Numbered from the stretch's first letter, positions 1 through 8,546 are shown. The stretch is 23,606 bases of DNA from Synergistaceae bacterium (GCA_012513245.1 JAAZCN010000142.1:1-23606), one strand, 5' to 3'. Translations and numbers: made by a program. The notes: generated from the sequence alone by a model not told the origin.

Positions 1-1
1 C

Positions 2-580
2 TATCTTGATACAGGGGCTATTTACAGGGCGGTGACCTGGTTTCTAAAAGACAGGTCTGTAGCTCCAAAAGAGACGAATAAAATAGAGGCTGTACTGACC
101 GGAATATCTATCTCTTTTTCAGACGGCAGGGTCTTGGTCAACGGACGTGAAGTAACTGCCGAGATCCGCACCCCGGACGTGGATGCAGCAGTATCGTCTT
201 ATTCGGCACTCAAGCCTGTCAGGGATGCTCTTATGGGAATGCAGAGAGAACAGGCTTCAAATGGTCTTGTGGCAGATGGCCGGGACATGGGTACCGTTGT
301 TTTTCCCAACGCTGATCTTAAGATATTTCTAACAGCGGAAGCGGAAGAACGGGCCAAACGCCGTTACAGGGAGAGGCTTGCCCGCGGCGAGAAGGCGGAC
401 TATGATGAGATACTCAGGTATGTCAACGAAAGAGACCTTTATGACATGAACAGGGAGATAGCCCCCCTGCGTCCCGCAAGCGGCTGCGTTATACTGGACA
501 GCACAAAGATGACAATTGAAGAGGTTGCTGACGTTATCGTCAGTTTAGCCGGAGAACTGGGAGAAATTAAAGAGAATTGA
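2..580 (+). CDS. cmk: Cytidylate kinase (3' part; 5' end outside window)
   Basis: This is CMP/dCMP kinase, which phosphorylates CMP with ATP in the cytosol as part of pyrimidine nucleotide supply. The reading frame is open from base 2 and starts in the family's YLDTGA-YRAVT segment, so the N-terminal P-loop lies upstream of the window; the GTG at 32 is an internal valine codon, not a start. The fragment has the insert region, the GRDMGTVVFP motif (canonical GRDIGTVVFP), the lid-region arginines (ERAKRRYRERL) and the C-terminal helix. Its TGA stop overlaps the TTG start of hflX by four bases, which indicates translational coupling. Identity is secure from these motifs; the partial state is an edge effect. 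Confidence 0.95.
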   Translation, partial: YLDTGAIYRAVTWFLKDRSVAPKETNKIEAVLTGISISFSDGRVLVNGREVTAEIRTPDVDAAVSSYSALKPVRDALMGMQREQASNGLVADGRDMGTVVFPNADLKIFLTAEAEERAKRRYRERLARGEKADYDEILRYVNERDLYDMNREIAPLRPASGCVILDSTKMTIEEVADVIVSLAGELGEIKEN

Positions 581-1728
581 GCAGACAGAAAAGAACCATC
601 GATCTTTCAATAAAACCAAAAAAAGCAATAGTGTGCGGAGTTAACATGGGCAACGCAGACGATACAGAAATATCGCTTGATGAACTGGTAATGCTTCTTG
701 CAAATTTGAGTATACCTACCGTGGCCAGGGTCATTCAGAAAAGGAACACGCCTGACCCGGCGAGCTTCGTAGGTTCGGGCAAGGCAGAGGAGATAAAGGA
801 TTTTGCACAGAAATCCGAAGCGACGCTTCTTGTTGTTGATGATTTCCTGAGCCCGACGCAAAAGAGCAACTTACAGAAACTGACATCCATGACAGTCTGG
901 GACAGGGCTTTCGTAATAATGAAGATATTCGAGAGCAGGGCCCACACTTCCGAAGCCAAGCTTCAGGTCCAGGTCGCCCAGTACAGGCACGAAATACCGA
1001 GCCTGAAAGGTCTTGGTCACCAGATGTCAAGGACTGGCGGAGGCATTGGTACGAGGGGCCCGGGAGAGACAGAATTTGAAAAGCATAGAAGAAAACTCGA
1101 AAGACGCATCAAAAGCATTACTTCGCGCCTTGAGGAAGTCAAGGGCAGAAGAAGGGACAGCAGAGAGAGACGCAAAAAGAACGGAGCTTTTACAGTTGCG
1201 CTGGTAGGCTACACGAACAGCGGCAAATCGACCCTTTTGAGGTCTCTTTCAAAAGATTGCGGGATATTGGCCGCAAACCAACTTTTTTCTACCCTTGACC
1301 CGGTAATAAGGAGGATCAGCTTCAGGGACGGAGGAAGTTTTCTGCTTTCCGACACGGTAGGATTCATTCGTAAGCTGCCGCCTGAACTCGTAGCAGCATT
1401 CAGGGCAACACTTGAAGAGGTTTCCGGCGCCGACCTGCTCCTGCTGGTCGTAGATTCAGCGGAGAAGGACCCTGTCGGAAATATGGAGATAGTTCTGGAG
1501 ACCCTTAAAGAGCTCGAAGCAGATGATCTGCCCAGGATAATAGTATTGAATAAGATAGATAAAGCCGGGTCAGACGCGGATTTTACAGCAATGGAGCTGC
1601 GAGCGAGGGGTGAAGAGACCGTAAAGGTGTGTGCGCTTACCGGCGAGGGTTTCGAGGATCTCCTTACAGCGATAAAAAAACAGATGACGGAAAACTATGA
1701 GGATAGGCCGGCAGACGAACATGCTTGA
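577..1728 (+). CDS. hflX: GTPase HflX
   Basis: HflX is a ribosome-associated GTPase that binds 50S subunits or 70S ribosomes and splits stalled or hibernating ribosomes. The 383-residue protein has the HflX N-terminal domain (about 17-120), the signature GGGIGTRGPGETEFE (about 154-168), a basic coiled-coil linker (170-203), and a GTPase domain with G1 GYTNSGKS (211-218), G3 DTVG (259-262) and G4 NKID (325-328). The TTG start at 577 overlaps the cmk stop (TTGA) and is preceded by a GGGAGA stretch. The next in-frame ATG (646) would remove the conserved KKAIVCGV strand, so TTG is preferred. The C-terminal domain is short, ending soon after the G5 region. Confidence 0.95.
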   Translation: MSRQKRTIDLSIKPKKAIVCGVNMGNADDTEISLDELVMLLANLSIPTVARVIQKRNTPDPASFVGSGKAEEIKDFAQKSEATLLVVDDFLSPTQKSNLQKLTSMTVWDRAFVIMKIFESRAHTSEAKLQVQVAQYRHEIPSLKGLGHQMSRTGGGIGTRGPGETEFEKHRRKLERRIKSITSRLEEVKGRRRDSRERRKKNGAFTVALVGYTNSGKSTLLRSLSKDCGILAANQLFSTLDPVIRRISFRDGGSFLLSDTVGFIRKLPPELVAAFRATLEEVSGADLLLLVVDSAEKDPVGNMEIVLETLKELEADDLPRIIVLNKIDKAGSDADFTAMELRARGEETVKVCALTGEGFEDLLTAIKKQMTENYEDRPADEHA

Positions 1729-1758
1729 TAAAACGGACAATAGACAGGATGTGATCTT

Positions 1759-2646
1759 ATGTATGTAAGCATGACAGGTTTCAGCAGAACTCAGATCCAG
1801 AGATCCTGGGGCACAGTCAGTTTAGAGATGTCGAGCGTCAACCACAGATATCAGGAGATATATGTCAGACTCCCAAGAGAGTTTTCAAGCTGGGAGCCAT
1901 GGTTTCACCAGAAGCTGCGCAAGGATTTCCGCAGGGGCAAGTTACAGGTCAGGATGGAGGTTCTGTGGGCTCCCTCATTAAAGATGGGCCGGATAAATAA
2001 AGATATCATGATATCTTATTGCGAGGAACTGATGCAGATACAGCGTATGATTGGACAGGCAAAAGATCTTCAGCTCGAGAACGTAGTAACGCTCCCCGGT
2101 GTCCTTGATATTCCCAGGTTCGAGGACAGCACAGAAAAAGAAGAACTGGAAGTTGCCTTCAGCGAATTGATAGAACAGGGTCTCAGCTCATGGCAGAAGA
2201 TGAGGGAGACAGAGGGAGACCATCTTAAAGAAGAGGTCCTTATCCACCTGACAGAGCTTGAAAGACTTTCTGCCCTTATAGAAGAGAAGTGGCTTCCTGC
2301 AAGGGATCAGGCATTTGACAATACCAGGCAGAGAATAACAGAAATGCTCGAGTCTCTCGGGGGTAAACTGGAGGAATCCCGAATGATGCAGGAGATAGCG
2401 ATCATGACGGACAAGTGGGACGTGTCTGAGGAGATAGCCCGACTCAAAAGCCACATTACCAAATTCAGGTCTACCGGTGAAGATACTGAATCATCCGGAC
2501 GTAAGCTTGATTTTATAGTTCAGGAGATGAACCGTGAAGTCAATACCCTTGATTCTAAAATATCAGACGCGGAAATAAGATGGCTTGCAGTAGATTCAAA
2601 AGCTGCACTGGAACGAGTACGTGAACAAATTCAGAACCTGGAGTAG
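1759..2646 (+). CDS. yicC: YicC/YloC-family endoribonuclease
   Basis: This belongs to the YicC/YloC family; E. coli YicC is reported to be an endoribonuclease acting on small RNAs. The 295-residue protein has the hallmark N-terminus (MTGFSR, then SSVNHRYQEIYVRLP) and a C-terminal half rich in charged helices with the conserved KLDFIVQEMNREVNTL-S segment (about 249-264). Length matches the family (about 290). The ATG at 1759 precedes the family's usual MTGF start by four residues; an AGGA lies nine bases upstream. It is followed directly by remA, the same order as yloC-remA-gmk in Bacillus. The role in this organism is inferred from the family. Confidence 0.93.
   Translation: MYVSMTGFSRTQIQRSWGTVSLEMSSVNHRYQEIYVRLPREFSSWEPWFHQKLRKDFRRGKLQVRMEVLWAPSLKMGRINKDIMISYCEELMQIQRMIGQAKDLQLENVVTLPGVLDIPRFEDSTEKEELEVAFSELIEQGLSSWQKMRETEGDHLKEEVLIHLTELERLSALIEEKWLPARDQAFDNTRQRITEMLESLGGKLEESRMMQEIAIMTDKWDVSEEIARLKSHITKFRSTGEDTESSGRKLDFIVQEMNREVNTLDSKISDAEIRWLAVDSKAALERVREQIQNLE
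2640..2643 (+). promoter_or_regulatory. Ribosome binding site that decides the remA start
   Basis: A GGAG sits inside the last codons of yicC. It is nine bases before the ATG at 2653 but only three before the ATG at 2647. This favours 2653, which also gives the same N-terminal length as known RemA proteins. Confidence 0.6.
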
Positions 2647-2652
2647 ATGATA

Positions 2653-2916
2653 ATGAATTACAGACTTGTGCATGTAGGTTTTGGGAATATGGTAGTAGCG
2701 GACAGGGTAATTGCAATAATAAGCCCTTCCTCCGCTCCGATAAAGAGACTCAAGGAAGAGGCCAGGGAATCCGGGCTTTTGGTTGATGTCACTCAGGGAA
2801 GGAAGACCAGGGCGATCCTGATAATGGACAGCAGGCATGTCATAATGTCTGCGATACAGCCTGAGACTATAACCGGTCGTTTCGAGGGAGAGGAAGGTAA
2901 GGAAGAAAAACAATGA
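2653..2916 (+). CDS. remA: RemA-like DNA-binding protein (DUF370)
   Basis: This is a RemA/YlzA (DUF370) homologue. In Bacillus subtilis RemA is a DNA-binding activator of biofilm-matrix and osmoprotection genes; outside Firmicutes the role is largely unknown. The 87-residue protein has the family segments [22 protein letters not shown] and [23 protein letters not shown], with many basic residues in the DNA-binding loop region. An ATG two codons earlier (2647) is possible, but the 2653 start matches the family length and the Shine-Dalgarno spacing. The last codons overlap gmk by four bases (ATGA). An acidic tail ([10 protein letters not shown]) follows the conserved core. Confidence 0.92.
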   Translation: MNYRLVHVGFGNMVVADRVIAIISPSSAPIKRLKEEARESGLLVDVTQGRKTRAILIMDSRHVIMSAIQPETITGRFEGEEGKEEKQ

Positions 2917-3479
2917 GAGGCAGACTCTACATTCTTTCCGGACCGGCAGGAGTTGGCAAAGGGACTGTACTCAGAAGGGTTTTTGAAAAACTGGACAACA
3001 TAGCATACTCGGTCTCGTGCACGACCAGAGCTCCAAGGCCCAGAGAGATAGATGGAGTCAACTATATTTTTATGGACGAATCTTCTTTTAAAAAGATGGT
3101 TGACGAAGGCAGATTTCTCGAGTGGGCGAATGTACATGGACACTTTTACGGAACAAGAAAAGATATTGTCGAAGAGACTGTTCGGCATGGCAAAGATGTC
3201 CTCTTAGAGATAGATGTGCAGGGTGCATCTCAGGTCAAGAAAAAAATGCCTGATGCTGTAATGATATTCATACAGCCACCATCATTTGAAGAACTCATCA
3301 GAAGGCTGAAAAAGAGAGGCACAGAAGGGCCGGAAGAGCTTGAGCTCAGGATAAAAAACGCAAAGAAGGAAATGAGTTACGCAAACGAGTATGAACATAT
3401 GATAATAAATGAAAAAATAGACAAAGCGGCCGATGATTTTATTAAAATAGTAAAAAAATACCGGGAGGGTAAAATATGA
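2913..3479 (+). CDS. gmk: Guanylate kinase
   Basis: Guanylate kinase phosphorylates GMP to GDP with ATP, an essential step in GTP and (p)ppGpp metabolism. The 188-residue protein carries the P-loop GPAGVGKGT (10-18), the GMP-binding region ([17 protein letters not shown], with the usual arginines and tyrosine) and LLEIDVQGA (Walker-B-like). It is slightly shorter than the typical 200-210 residues because the C-terminus ends soon after the last helix. The start overlaps the remA stop (ATGA) and the stop overlaps the rpoZ start (ATGA), so the three genes are probably translationally coupled. Confidence 0.97.
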   Translation: MRGRLYILSGPAGVGKGTVLRRVFEKLDNIAYSVSCTTRAPRPREIDGVNYIFMDESSFKKMVDEGRFLEWANVHGHFYGTRKDIVEETVRHGKDVLLEIDVQGASQVKKKMPDAVMIFIQPPSFEELIRRLKKRGTEGPEELELRIKNAKKEMSYANEYEHMIINEKIDKAADDFIKIVKKYREGKI

Positions 3480-3712
3480 TATACATGGATCTGGAAAAAA
3501 TTTACAAAAAGAGGGATATTCCAAATAAATACATACTGACACTTGTTGTAGCCGCACGTGCCCGTCAGCTGAGCGAGAGAAAGGGAGCTATTAGCGGTTA
3601 TGACGAAAAATTCATAACGAGGGCAGTAGAGGATCTGACGCAGGGGAAGATAAAGTATTCCTTCGTAGATACCTCTCCAAAAAAGAATCCAAATGAGTCC
3701 GTGGAAGCATAA
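3476..3712 (+). CDS. rpoZ: RNA polymerase omega subunit
   Basis: Omega is the small RNA polymerase subunit that stabilises the beta-prime subunit. The 78-residue protein has the conserved core: an N-terminal segment ending in NKYILTLVVAARARQL, followed by a helix with RAVEDLTQGKI. The ATG at 3476 has GGGAGGG about six bases upstream and overlaps the gmk stop. The position directly after gmk is classical for rpoZ. The last 20 bases overlap the start of coaBC in another frame. Confidence 0.93.
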   Translation: MIYMDLEKIYKKRDIPNKYILTLVVAARARQLSERKGAISGYDEKFITRAVEDLTQGKIKYSFVDTSPKKNPNESVEA

Positions 3713-4910
3713 CAGAAAGATCCTGTACGGAGTAACGGGAGGAATAGCCGCCTATAAAGCTCCGGATATCCTTCGAGGCTGGAGAAAGGCGGGCTGCGAG
3801 GTAGAGGTCATCTTAACGACCTCAGCGGAGGAGTTTGTGAGTCCACTTGTCATTTCCACCCTGACAGGAAGAAAGGTTTGGCGAGAAAAGGATTTCCTCT
3901 CTGCCGAAGAGGGATGGAAGATCCCTCACATAACTCTCACAGAGTGGGCAGAGGTATTTGTGATAGCTCCCTGTACTGCAAACGGTCTGCGTATATGTGC
4001 GCAGGGAGACGGTGGTTCGCTGCTGGGAGCAGCGATGCTTGCTAACAGAAATCCCCTTGTCATCTTTCCGGCCATGAACCCGAACATGCTCCGGAATTCG
4101 ACTGTAAGAGATAACATCGATAAAATCACAGCGATGGGACACACAGTAGTGGGCCCGGACAGCGGCATGCTTGCCTGCGGTTATGAAGGCAAAGGCAGGC
4201 TGCCTGATAATTCAGTGATTTACGAACATGTATGGAAGGCCCTCTCTCCTAAAAATGACATGAATGGCATGAAGGTACTGGTAACAGCGGGGCCTACCCA
4301 TGAATACATAGATCCTGTCAGGTATATCAGCAACCCAAGCAGCGGAAAAATGGGCTACGCCATCGCCAGGGCCGCATGGTACAGAGGAGCTGATGTCACC
4401 CTTGTCTCCGGACCAGTATCAATACAGCATCCTGAAGGAGTAAGAGTGATAGATGTAGTATCAGCGGAGCAGATGTATGAGGCATGTATTAAAGAAGCCC
4501 CGCGAATGGACATTATAGTCAAAGCCGCTGCCGTCGGTGACTTCAAAGTGGAAGAAGAGATGAAACAGAAGCTCAAGAGGCGCGATGGTGAGCCACTGAC
4601 TATGACATTTGTCCAGAACAGGGATATTGCAGCAGAGCTTGGCAGAATGAAAAAAGCCGGGCAGATGCTGGTTGGTTTCGCAGCTGAGACACAGGATCTT
4701 TTAGCGAACGCCCAAAAGAAGATGGTAGCGAAGAACCTGGATATGATCGCCTGCAACGATGTACTTGCCAACGGAGCCGGATTTGCATCAGACACAAATA
4801 CTTTGATGATAATGACAAAAGGCGGTTCAGAGGTTGAGTTTTCAGGCGCAAAAGACGACGTTGCCGACTCTTTGCTTGACGCTGTCATCAGAAATAAAAA
4901 TAAAGAATAA
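3693..4910 (+). CDS. coaBC: Bifunctional phosphopantothenoylcysteine decarboxylase / phosphopantothenate-cysteine ligase
   Basis: CoaBC makes 4'-phosphopantetheine in CoA synthesis: CoaB joins cysteine to phosphopantothenate using CTP, and the FMN-dependent CoaC domain decarboxylates the product. The CoaC half (about 1-185) has VTGGIAAYKA, a probable catalytic His79, PAMNPNM (127-132) and the substrate-lid Cys162. The CoaB half (190-405) has TAGPTHEYIDPVRYISN, SSGKMG (216-221) and KLKR (293-296). Two usually conserved CoaC stretches are divergent: the lid is ACGYEGKGRL rather than ACGDEG, and the segment after IAP-TAN is unusual. The start overlaps rpoZ by 20 bases with no clear Shine-Dalgarno, so translation probably depends on coupling. 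The last enzyme-but-one of the same pathway, CoaD, is encoded at 12528. Confidence 0.95.
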   Translation: MSPWKHNRKILYGVTGGIAAYKAPDILRGWRKAGCEVEVILTTSAEEFVSPLVISTLTGRKVWREKDFLSAEEGWKIPHITLTEWAEVFVIAPCTANGLRICAQGDGGSLLGAAMLANRNPLVIFPAMNPNMLRNSTVRDNIDKITAMGHTVVGPDSGMLACGYEGKGRLPDNSVIYEHVWKALSPKNDMNGMKVLVTAGPTHEYIDPVRYISNPSSGKMGYAIARAAWYRGADVTLVSGPVSIQHPEGVRVIDVVSAEQMYEACIKEAPRMDIIVKAAAVGDFKVEEEMKQKLKRRDGEPLTMTFVQNRDIAAELGRMKKAGQMLVGFAAETQDLLANAQKKMVAKNLDMIACNDVLANGAGFASDTNTLMIMTKGGSEVEFSGAKDDVADSLLDAVIRNKNKE

Positions 4911-6700
4911 TGGATATACTATCTGTCGCGGTCCCGGGACCGTGGTGGACCGGCCTCTCTTATACACACACCGGTGCTCTGCCGTATGGGACCAGAGTAA
5001 GGGTACCTTTAGGCAGCTCTTCCAGAGTTGGCCTGACTGTAGAAGATCTTTCCACTATAAAAAGACCGGAAGAACTTAAAGAAATAAAAGAGGCAATAGA
5101 TCAAACCCCTCCTTTGCCGGATGAACTGTGGCGGACGATCGGCTGGTTCGCTAAGACCTGGTTCGTAGGGACCGGAATGGCGGCTAAGAGCTTTTTACCG
5201 GCCCGGTTTCTTCAAGGTGAACCGTTGGAAGATACGGTTTATGAACCTGCCGGAAGATCCTCATCTGTAAAATATGTCTACGAGCCAAGAGACTCTCAGA
5301 GGATGGACATATATCGCGATATCCTCACGGCATCAGAACGTGCCGCAATAGTCGTATTTCCTGAGATAACAGCGGCTAAAAGATTCTGGAACATCCTCCC
5401 GGACTCCCTAAAGCATGAGGGAGCCTTATGGCCCGGTTTGTCAAAAGCGAAGCAGTGGGATTTCTGGAAGAGGGCCAGGAAGGGCGAGATAAGATTTGCT
5501 GTAGGATGTCAGACGGCATCTTTCATACCGATATCAGGCCTCTCGATGATAATAGTTGACGAAGAGAACAGCGGTGCATGGAGGGCTCAGAAGCATCCTC
5601 AATTCCACCACAGGACGATACTGGCAGCACGTGCCGGTTTTGCCGGAGCTGACCTTGTTCTTGGAGGCAGAATGCCTTCAGCAAAGGCATTTCTGCAAGC
5701 CGGAAAAGATTTCAGCCGCATCGGGATCAGGGATAGACTAATATTCGTAGACATGAAAGACTCATCATCGTATGATTTTGATGGTATAAAGGACACGCTT
5801 CCCATAAGCAGGCCCCTTATAAGGGAGACGAGGGAGACGCTTGGAAAAGGAAAATGGGCTTTCTGGATCCTTGACCGCAAGGGCTACGCAGGAGAGATCT
5901 TCTGTGAAGACTGCGGATCGCCTGTCCGTTGTCCTAAATGCGCAGGAGTGATGAGATGGGAAGGAAAATCAGGTTCACTCAAATGCCTTGACTGCGGGAA
6001 GAGGGATCCTGTACCTGAGAAGTGCCCGTCATGCGGAGGTCCGTTTCTTGAGGGGCAGAGACCGGGGCTTGAGGCACTGGAAGAGAGAGCGAGAAAATTT
6101 TTCAGGGACAAAGATGTGATACTTTTCCATGAAGAAGGAACAAAGATGCCTTCAGGAGAATCGATACTTAAAAAGCACTCCAACGGAGGACTTATTCTTG
6201 GAACCAGAAAGATAATTTCACTTACCGACGACATCTCACCTGAGACGGTAGGTTGGATAGATGCTGATGCAGAAGCAAGGGTTCAGGAGTATGATGCAAA
6301 AGCGAGGGCCTTTTCACTAATGTGGGAATCCGCATGGAGAGGAAAAGAACCTGACAACAGAAAAATTGTGATACAGAGCAGAAGGCCTGATAAAACCTGG
6401 CAGCAGGCTCTTGGAATCGGATGGGGGTATTTCTGGGAGAGGGAGCTGAAAGAACGCAGGGAATGGGAGCTTCCCCCATATGTGCCGATGCTCAAGATAG
6501 ACATTCCGGCGTTTAAAAGGAATGGACTTGCAGAACATCTTGACCGTGCAGATTTTGAATATTGGGAGTCTGAAGATAGATCAGACCAGATCTGGGTCAG
6601 GACAAAGAAGTTTGATGCACTTAGGAAGATACTTGAACCATATTTTGACATAAAAAACACTAGATCAGGGATCCCTAAGGTCAGCATAAAGCTTGACTGA
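4910..6700 (+). CDS. priA: PriA-like primosomal protein N', helicase motifs degenerate
   Basis: PriA recognises stalled forks and D-loops and reloads the replisome. At 596 residues this copy is well below the usual 730-800. Readable landmarks are the N-terminal DNA-binding domain (about 1-100), VFPEI (149-153, canonical LVPEI), PGLS..W..ARKGEI (175-193), IIVDEEN (214-220, canonical VDEEH) and eight zinc-binding cysteines (332, 335, 341, 344, 359, 362, 372, 375). The Walker A loop that should precede the PEI motif (canonical GVTGSGKTE) is replaced by EPRDSQRMDIY, and the motif VI region (canonical QVAGRAGR) reads LMWESAWRG. ATP-driven unwinding therefore looks lost. Actinobacterial PriA proteins are a precedent for PriA without helicase motifs. 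Start and coaBC stop overlap (TAATG). The position after coaBC supports the identity. Confidence 0.88.
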   Translation: MDILSVAVPGPWWTGLSYTHTGALPYGTRVRVPLGSSSRVGLTVEDLSTIKRPEELKEIKEAIDQTPPLPDELWRTIGWFAKTWFVGTGMAAKSFLPARFLQGEPLEDTVYEPAGRSSSVKYVYEPRDSQRMDIYRDILTASERAAIVVFPEITAAKRFWNILPDSLKHEGALWPGLSKAKQWDFWKRARKGEIRFAVGCQTASFIPISGLSMIIVDEENSGAWRAQKHPQFHHRTILAARAGFAGADLVLGGRMPSAKAFLQAGKDFSRIGIRDRLIFVDMKDSSSYDFDGIKDTLPISRPLIRETRETLGKGKWAFWILDRKGYAGEIFCEDCGSPVRCPKCAGVMRWEGKSGSLKCLDCGKRDPVPEKCPSCGGPFLEGQRPGLEALEERARKFFRDKDVILFHEEGTKMPSGESILKKHSNGGLILGTRKIISLTDDISPETVGWIDADAEARVQEYDAKARAFSLMWESAWRGKEPDNRKIVIQSRRPDKTWQQALGIGWGYFWERELKERREWELPPYVPMLKIDIPAFKRNGLAEHLDRADFEYWESEDRSDQIWVRTKKFDALRKILEPYFDIKNTRSGIPKVSIKLD

Positions 6701-6765
6701 CAGGGGAAGAACAAAAATAAAATGGCATATTATAAAAGCAGCCATATGCCGGCAAGGAGAATAAA

Positions 6766-8082
6766 ATGGCAATAATAGCAATAATTGGAAGGCCTAATGT
6801 AGGCAAATCATCCATTTTCAACAGAATGGTGGGCAGGAGAACTGCAATTGTAGATGACCAGCCGGGCGTCACAAGGGACAGGATCTACGGCGAAGCCGAG
6901 TGGGCGAGCAGAAGATTCTACGTTGTCGACACCGGAGGGATAATGTCTGAAGTTGAACATCCCTTTATGGACCTCATATCAAAGCAGGTGGATCTTGCCC
7001 TGGATGAGAGCAGCGCTGTCATTTTTGTGCTTGACGGCAGGCAGGGCATCACCCCGATGGATAAGGATATCGCGCTCAAGCTCAGAAAAGGCGGCAAGCC
7101 TGTCATAATAGCCATGAACAAGCTTGATAACCAGAAACAGGTAGATGAAATGCTCCATGAGGCATATTCCCTTGGTTTTGATACGGTGATAGCGACAAGC
7201 GCGGAGCATAATATTGGCTTCGACGAGATTTTTGACGCTGTTGTGTTAAAACTTCCGCCGGATGATTTTGAGTCAGAGGAAGATGATATAAGGGTGGCAC
7301 TCGTTGGGAGGCCCAACGTTGGAAAATCAAGTCTCCTGAATGCTATAGCAGGAGAAGAGCGTTCGATGGTAAGTGACATGGCAGGAACGACTCGTGATGT
7401 AGTTGACTCTCTGGTGGAGATAGACGGGATCAAAATGAGATTTCTCGATACGGCGGGACTCAGACGAAAAAGCCGTGTGAACACAGATATTGAATACTAT
7501 TCCAACGTAAGGACGTACCAGGCGATAGACAGGTGTCATGTCTCACTTGTACTTCTGGATGCTCAGGATCCTGTGACAGAACAGGATAAGAGGCTCATTG
7601 GCCAGGTCCTTGAAAGAGGTAAGGGGCTGGTGATCGTTATGAACAAGTGGGATCTTGCACCCAGAGAAGAAAAAATTGGGGACAAGATGACAGAATTGCT
7701 GAAGGACGAGCTGCCTTTTGCTTCTCATGCGCCTAAAATTTTTATTTCAGCCGATTCGGGGCGAAGCATCTCCAAAATCCCGGCTCTTATCACGAAGGTC
7801 GAAGAGAACAGGAGAAGAAGGATATCCACCTCGGAGCTCAACAGGCTGGTCAAGGAGACCCTCATATTTGAGAGGATGCCGGGGGACGGAAAAGGTCACA
7901 GCCTTAAAATATACTATTGCACACAGGCGGACGGAGCTCCACCCGCTTTCATATTCTTTGTCAATGATTTTGAGCTCTGCTTAAAGTCTTTCAAGCGACA
8001 TTTAGAAAATTGTCTGAGATCAATGGCGGACTTTTCGGGCGTACCAATAAAGATTTTTATGAGGAATAGGACGGAAAAATAG
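6766..8082 (+). CDS. der: Ribosome biogenesis GTPase Der (EngA)
   Basis: Der is a double GTPase essential for 50S subunit maturation. The 438-residue protein has two G domains in tandem: G1 GRPNVGKS at 8-15 with DTGG 55-58 and NKLD 118-121, then G1 GRPNVGKS at 181-188 with DTAG 228-231 and NKWD 293-296. A C-terminal KH-like domain follows (about 355-438, with GDGKGHSLKIYY and FVNDFELCLKSFKRHLEN). AAGGAG lies seven bases before the ATG. A 65-base gap separates it from priA, so it may have its own promoter or be the last gene of the upstream operon. Confidence 0.97.
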   Translation: MAIIAIIGRPNVGKSSIFNRMVGRRTAIVDDQPGVTRDRIYGEAEWASRRFYVVDTGGIMSEVEHPFMDLISKQVDLALDESSAVIFVLDGRQGITPMDKDIALKLRKGGKPVIIAMNKLDNQKQVDEMLHEAYSLGFDTVIATSAEHNIGFDEIFDAVVLKLPPDDFESEEDDIRVALVGRPNVGKSSLLNAIAGEERSMVSDMAGTTRDVVDSLVEIDGIKMRFLDTAGLRRKSRVNTDIEYYSNVRTYQAIDRCHVSLVLLDAQDPVTEQDKRLIGQVLERGKGLVIVMNKWDLAPREEKIGDKMTELLKDELPFASHAPKIFISADSGRSISKIPALITKVEENRRRRISTSELNRLVKETLIFERMPGDGKGHSLKIYYCTQADGAPPAFIFFVNDFELCLKSFKRHLENCLRSMADFSGVPIKIFMRNRTEK

Positions 8083-8101
8083 ACTATTTTAGCAAAAGTA
8101 C

Positions 8102-8130
8102 TTGACCTGAGCGGGTTTTATCGGTATAAA
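8102..8130 (+). promoter_or_regulatory. Sigma-70-type promoter of the HU gene
   Basis: TTGACC (8102-8107) and TATAAA (8125-8130) are separated by exactly 17 bases, about 50 bases before the HU start codon. This is close to the vegetative consensus. The ten bases GTACTTGACC around the -35 element recur at the tRNA-Pro promoter. Confidence 0.75.
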
Positions 8131-8165
8131 TGCTAGTGAACTGCTCTAGCAGTGTCAATCTTGTC

Positions 8166-8174
8166 AGGAGGTGG
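8166..8174 (+). promoter_or_regulatory. Strong ribosome binding site that decides the HU start
   Basis: AGGAGGTGG ends six bases before GTG at 8181. It places the true start there rather than at the in-frame ATG at 8130, which overlaps the promoter -10 element and so cannot be in the message. Confidence 0.85.
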
Positions 8175-8180
8175 CAGAAG

Positions 8181-8471
8181 GTGACAAAAACAGATCTCGT
8201 AAATGCCGTAGCAAAGTCTGTCGAAGGAATCACTAAGAAAAAGGCCGCAGAAGTTGTAGACGCAGTATTTGCAGGAATTCACGGTTCCCTGAAGAAGGAA
8301 GAAAAGGTCCAGATCGTAGGATTTGGAACGTTTGAAGTCCAGAAGAGAGCCGCACGTCAGGGCCGTAATCCTCAGGATCCCAAGAAAGTCATCCAGATCC
8401 CTGCAAAAAAAGTACCCGTCTTCCGCGCGGGCAAAGCACTCAAAGAAGCTGTCAACGCCAAGAAGAAATAG
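8181..8471 (+). CDS. hup: HU-family DNA-binding protein
   Basis: HU is a small dimeric nucleoid protein that bends DNA without strong sequence preference. The 96-residue product starts MTKTDLVNAVAKS and has the dimerisation helices, IVGFGTFEV (strand and turn before the DNA-binding arm), and the arm with RAARQGRNPQDPKKVIQIPAKKVPVFRAGKALK, whose RNP is the intercalating-proline motif. Length and content match the HU family; nothing indicates IHF. The GTG start is set by the Shine-Dalgarno site and by the promoter position. The gene is monocistronic, with its own promoter and terminator, as expected for a highly expressed protein. Confidence 0.95.
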   Translation: MTKTDLVNAVAKSVEGITKKKAAEVVDAVFAGIHGSLKKEEKVQIVGFGTFEVQKRAARQGRNPQDPKKVIQIPAKKVPVFRAGKALKEAVNAKKK

Positions 8472-8501
8472 TTTTTATACCTTTTAGTTTTCTTGGATCA
8501 T

Positions 8502-8536
8502 AAAAAAATCCCAACTAAACTTGTTGGGGTTTTTTT
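8502..8536 (+). terminator. Rho-independent terminator of the HU gene
   Basis: The stem CCCAAC (8510-8515) pairs with GTTGGG (8523-8528) around a seven-base loop and is extended by A7 (8502-8508) pairing with T7 (8530-8536). The flanking A and T tracts suggest it may also work from the opposite side. Confidence 0.9.
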
Positions 8537-8546
8537 ATTGAGGTAC

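Noticed and set aside
4355..4888. 177-codon open frame on the - strand inside coaBC
   Set aside because: Antisense to conserved CoaB motifs, with low-complexity Ser/Ala-rich translation and no family resemblance.
6724..6750. Inverted repeat GGCATAT/ATATGCC between priA and der
   Set aside because: Only seven mostly A-T base pairs with a 13-base loop and no T tract; too weak to call a terminator.
6918..7484. 188-codon open frame on the - strand inside der
   Set aside because: It lies wholly antisense to a certain GTPase gene, its translation is serine-rich shadow sequence, and it has no ribosome site.
8130..8180. Upstream ATG start for HU, adding 17 residues
   Set aside because: The ATG overlaps the -10 element of the promoter, and the strong Shine-Dalgarno site lies downstream, before GTG 8181.
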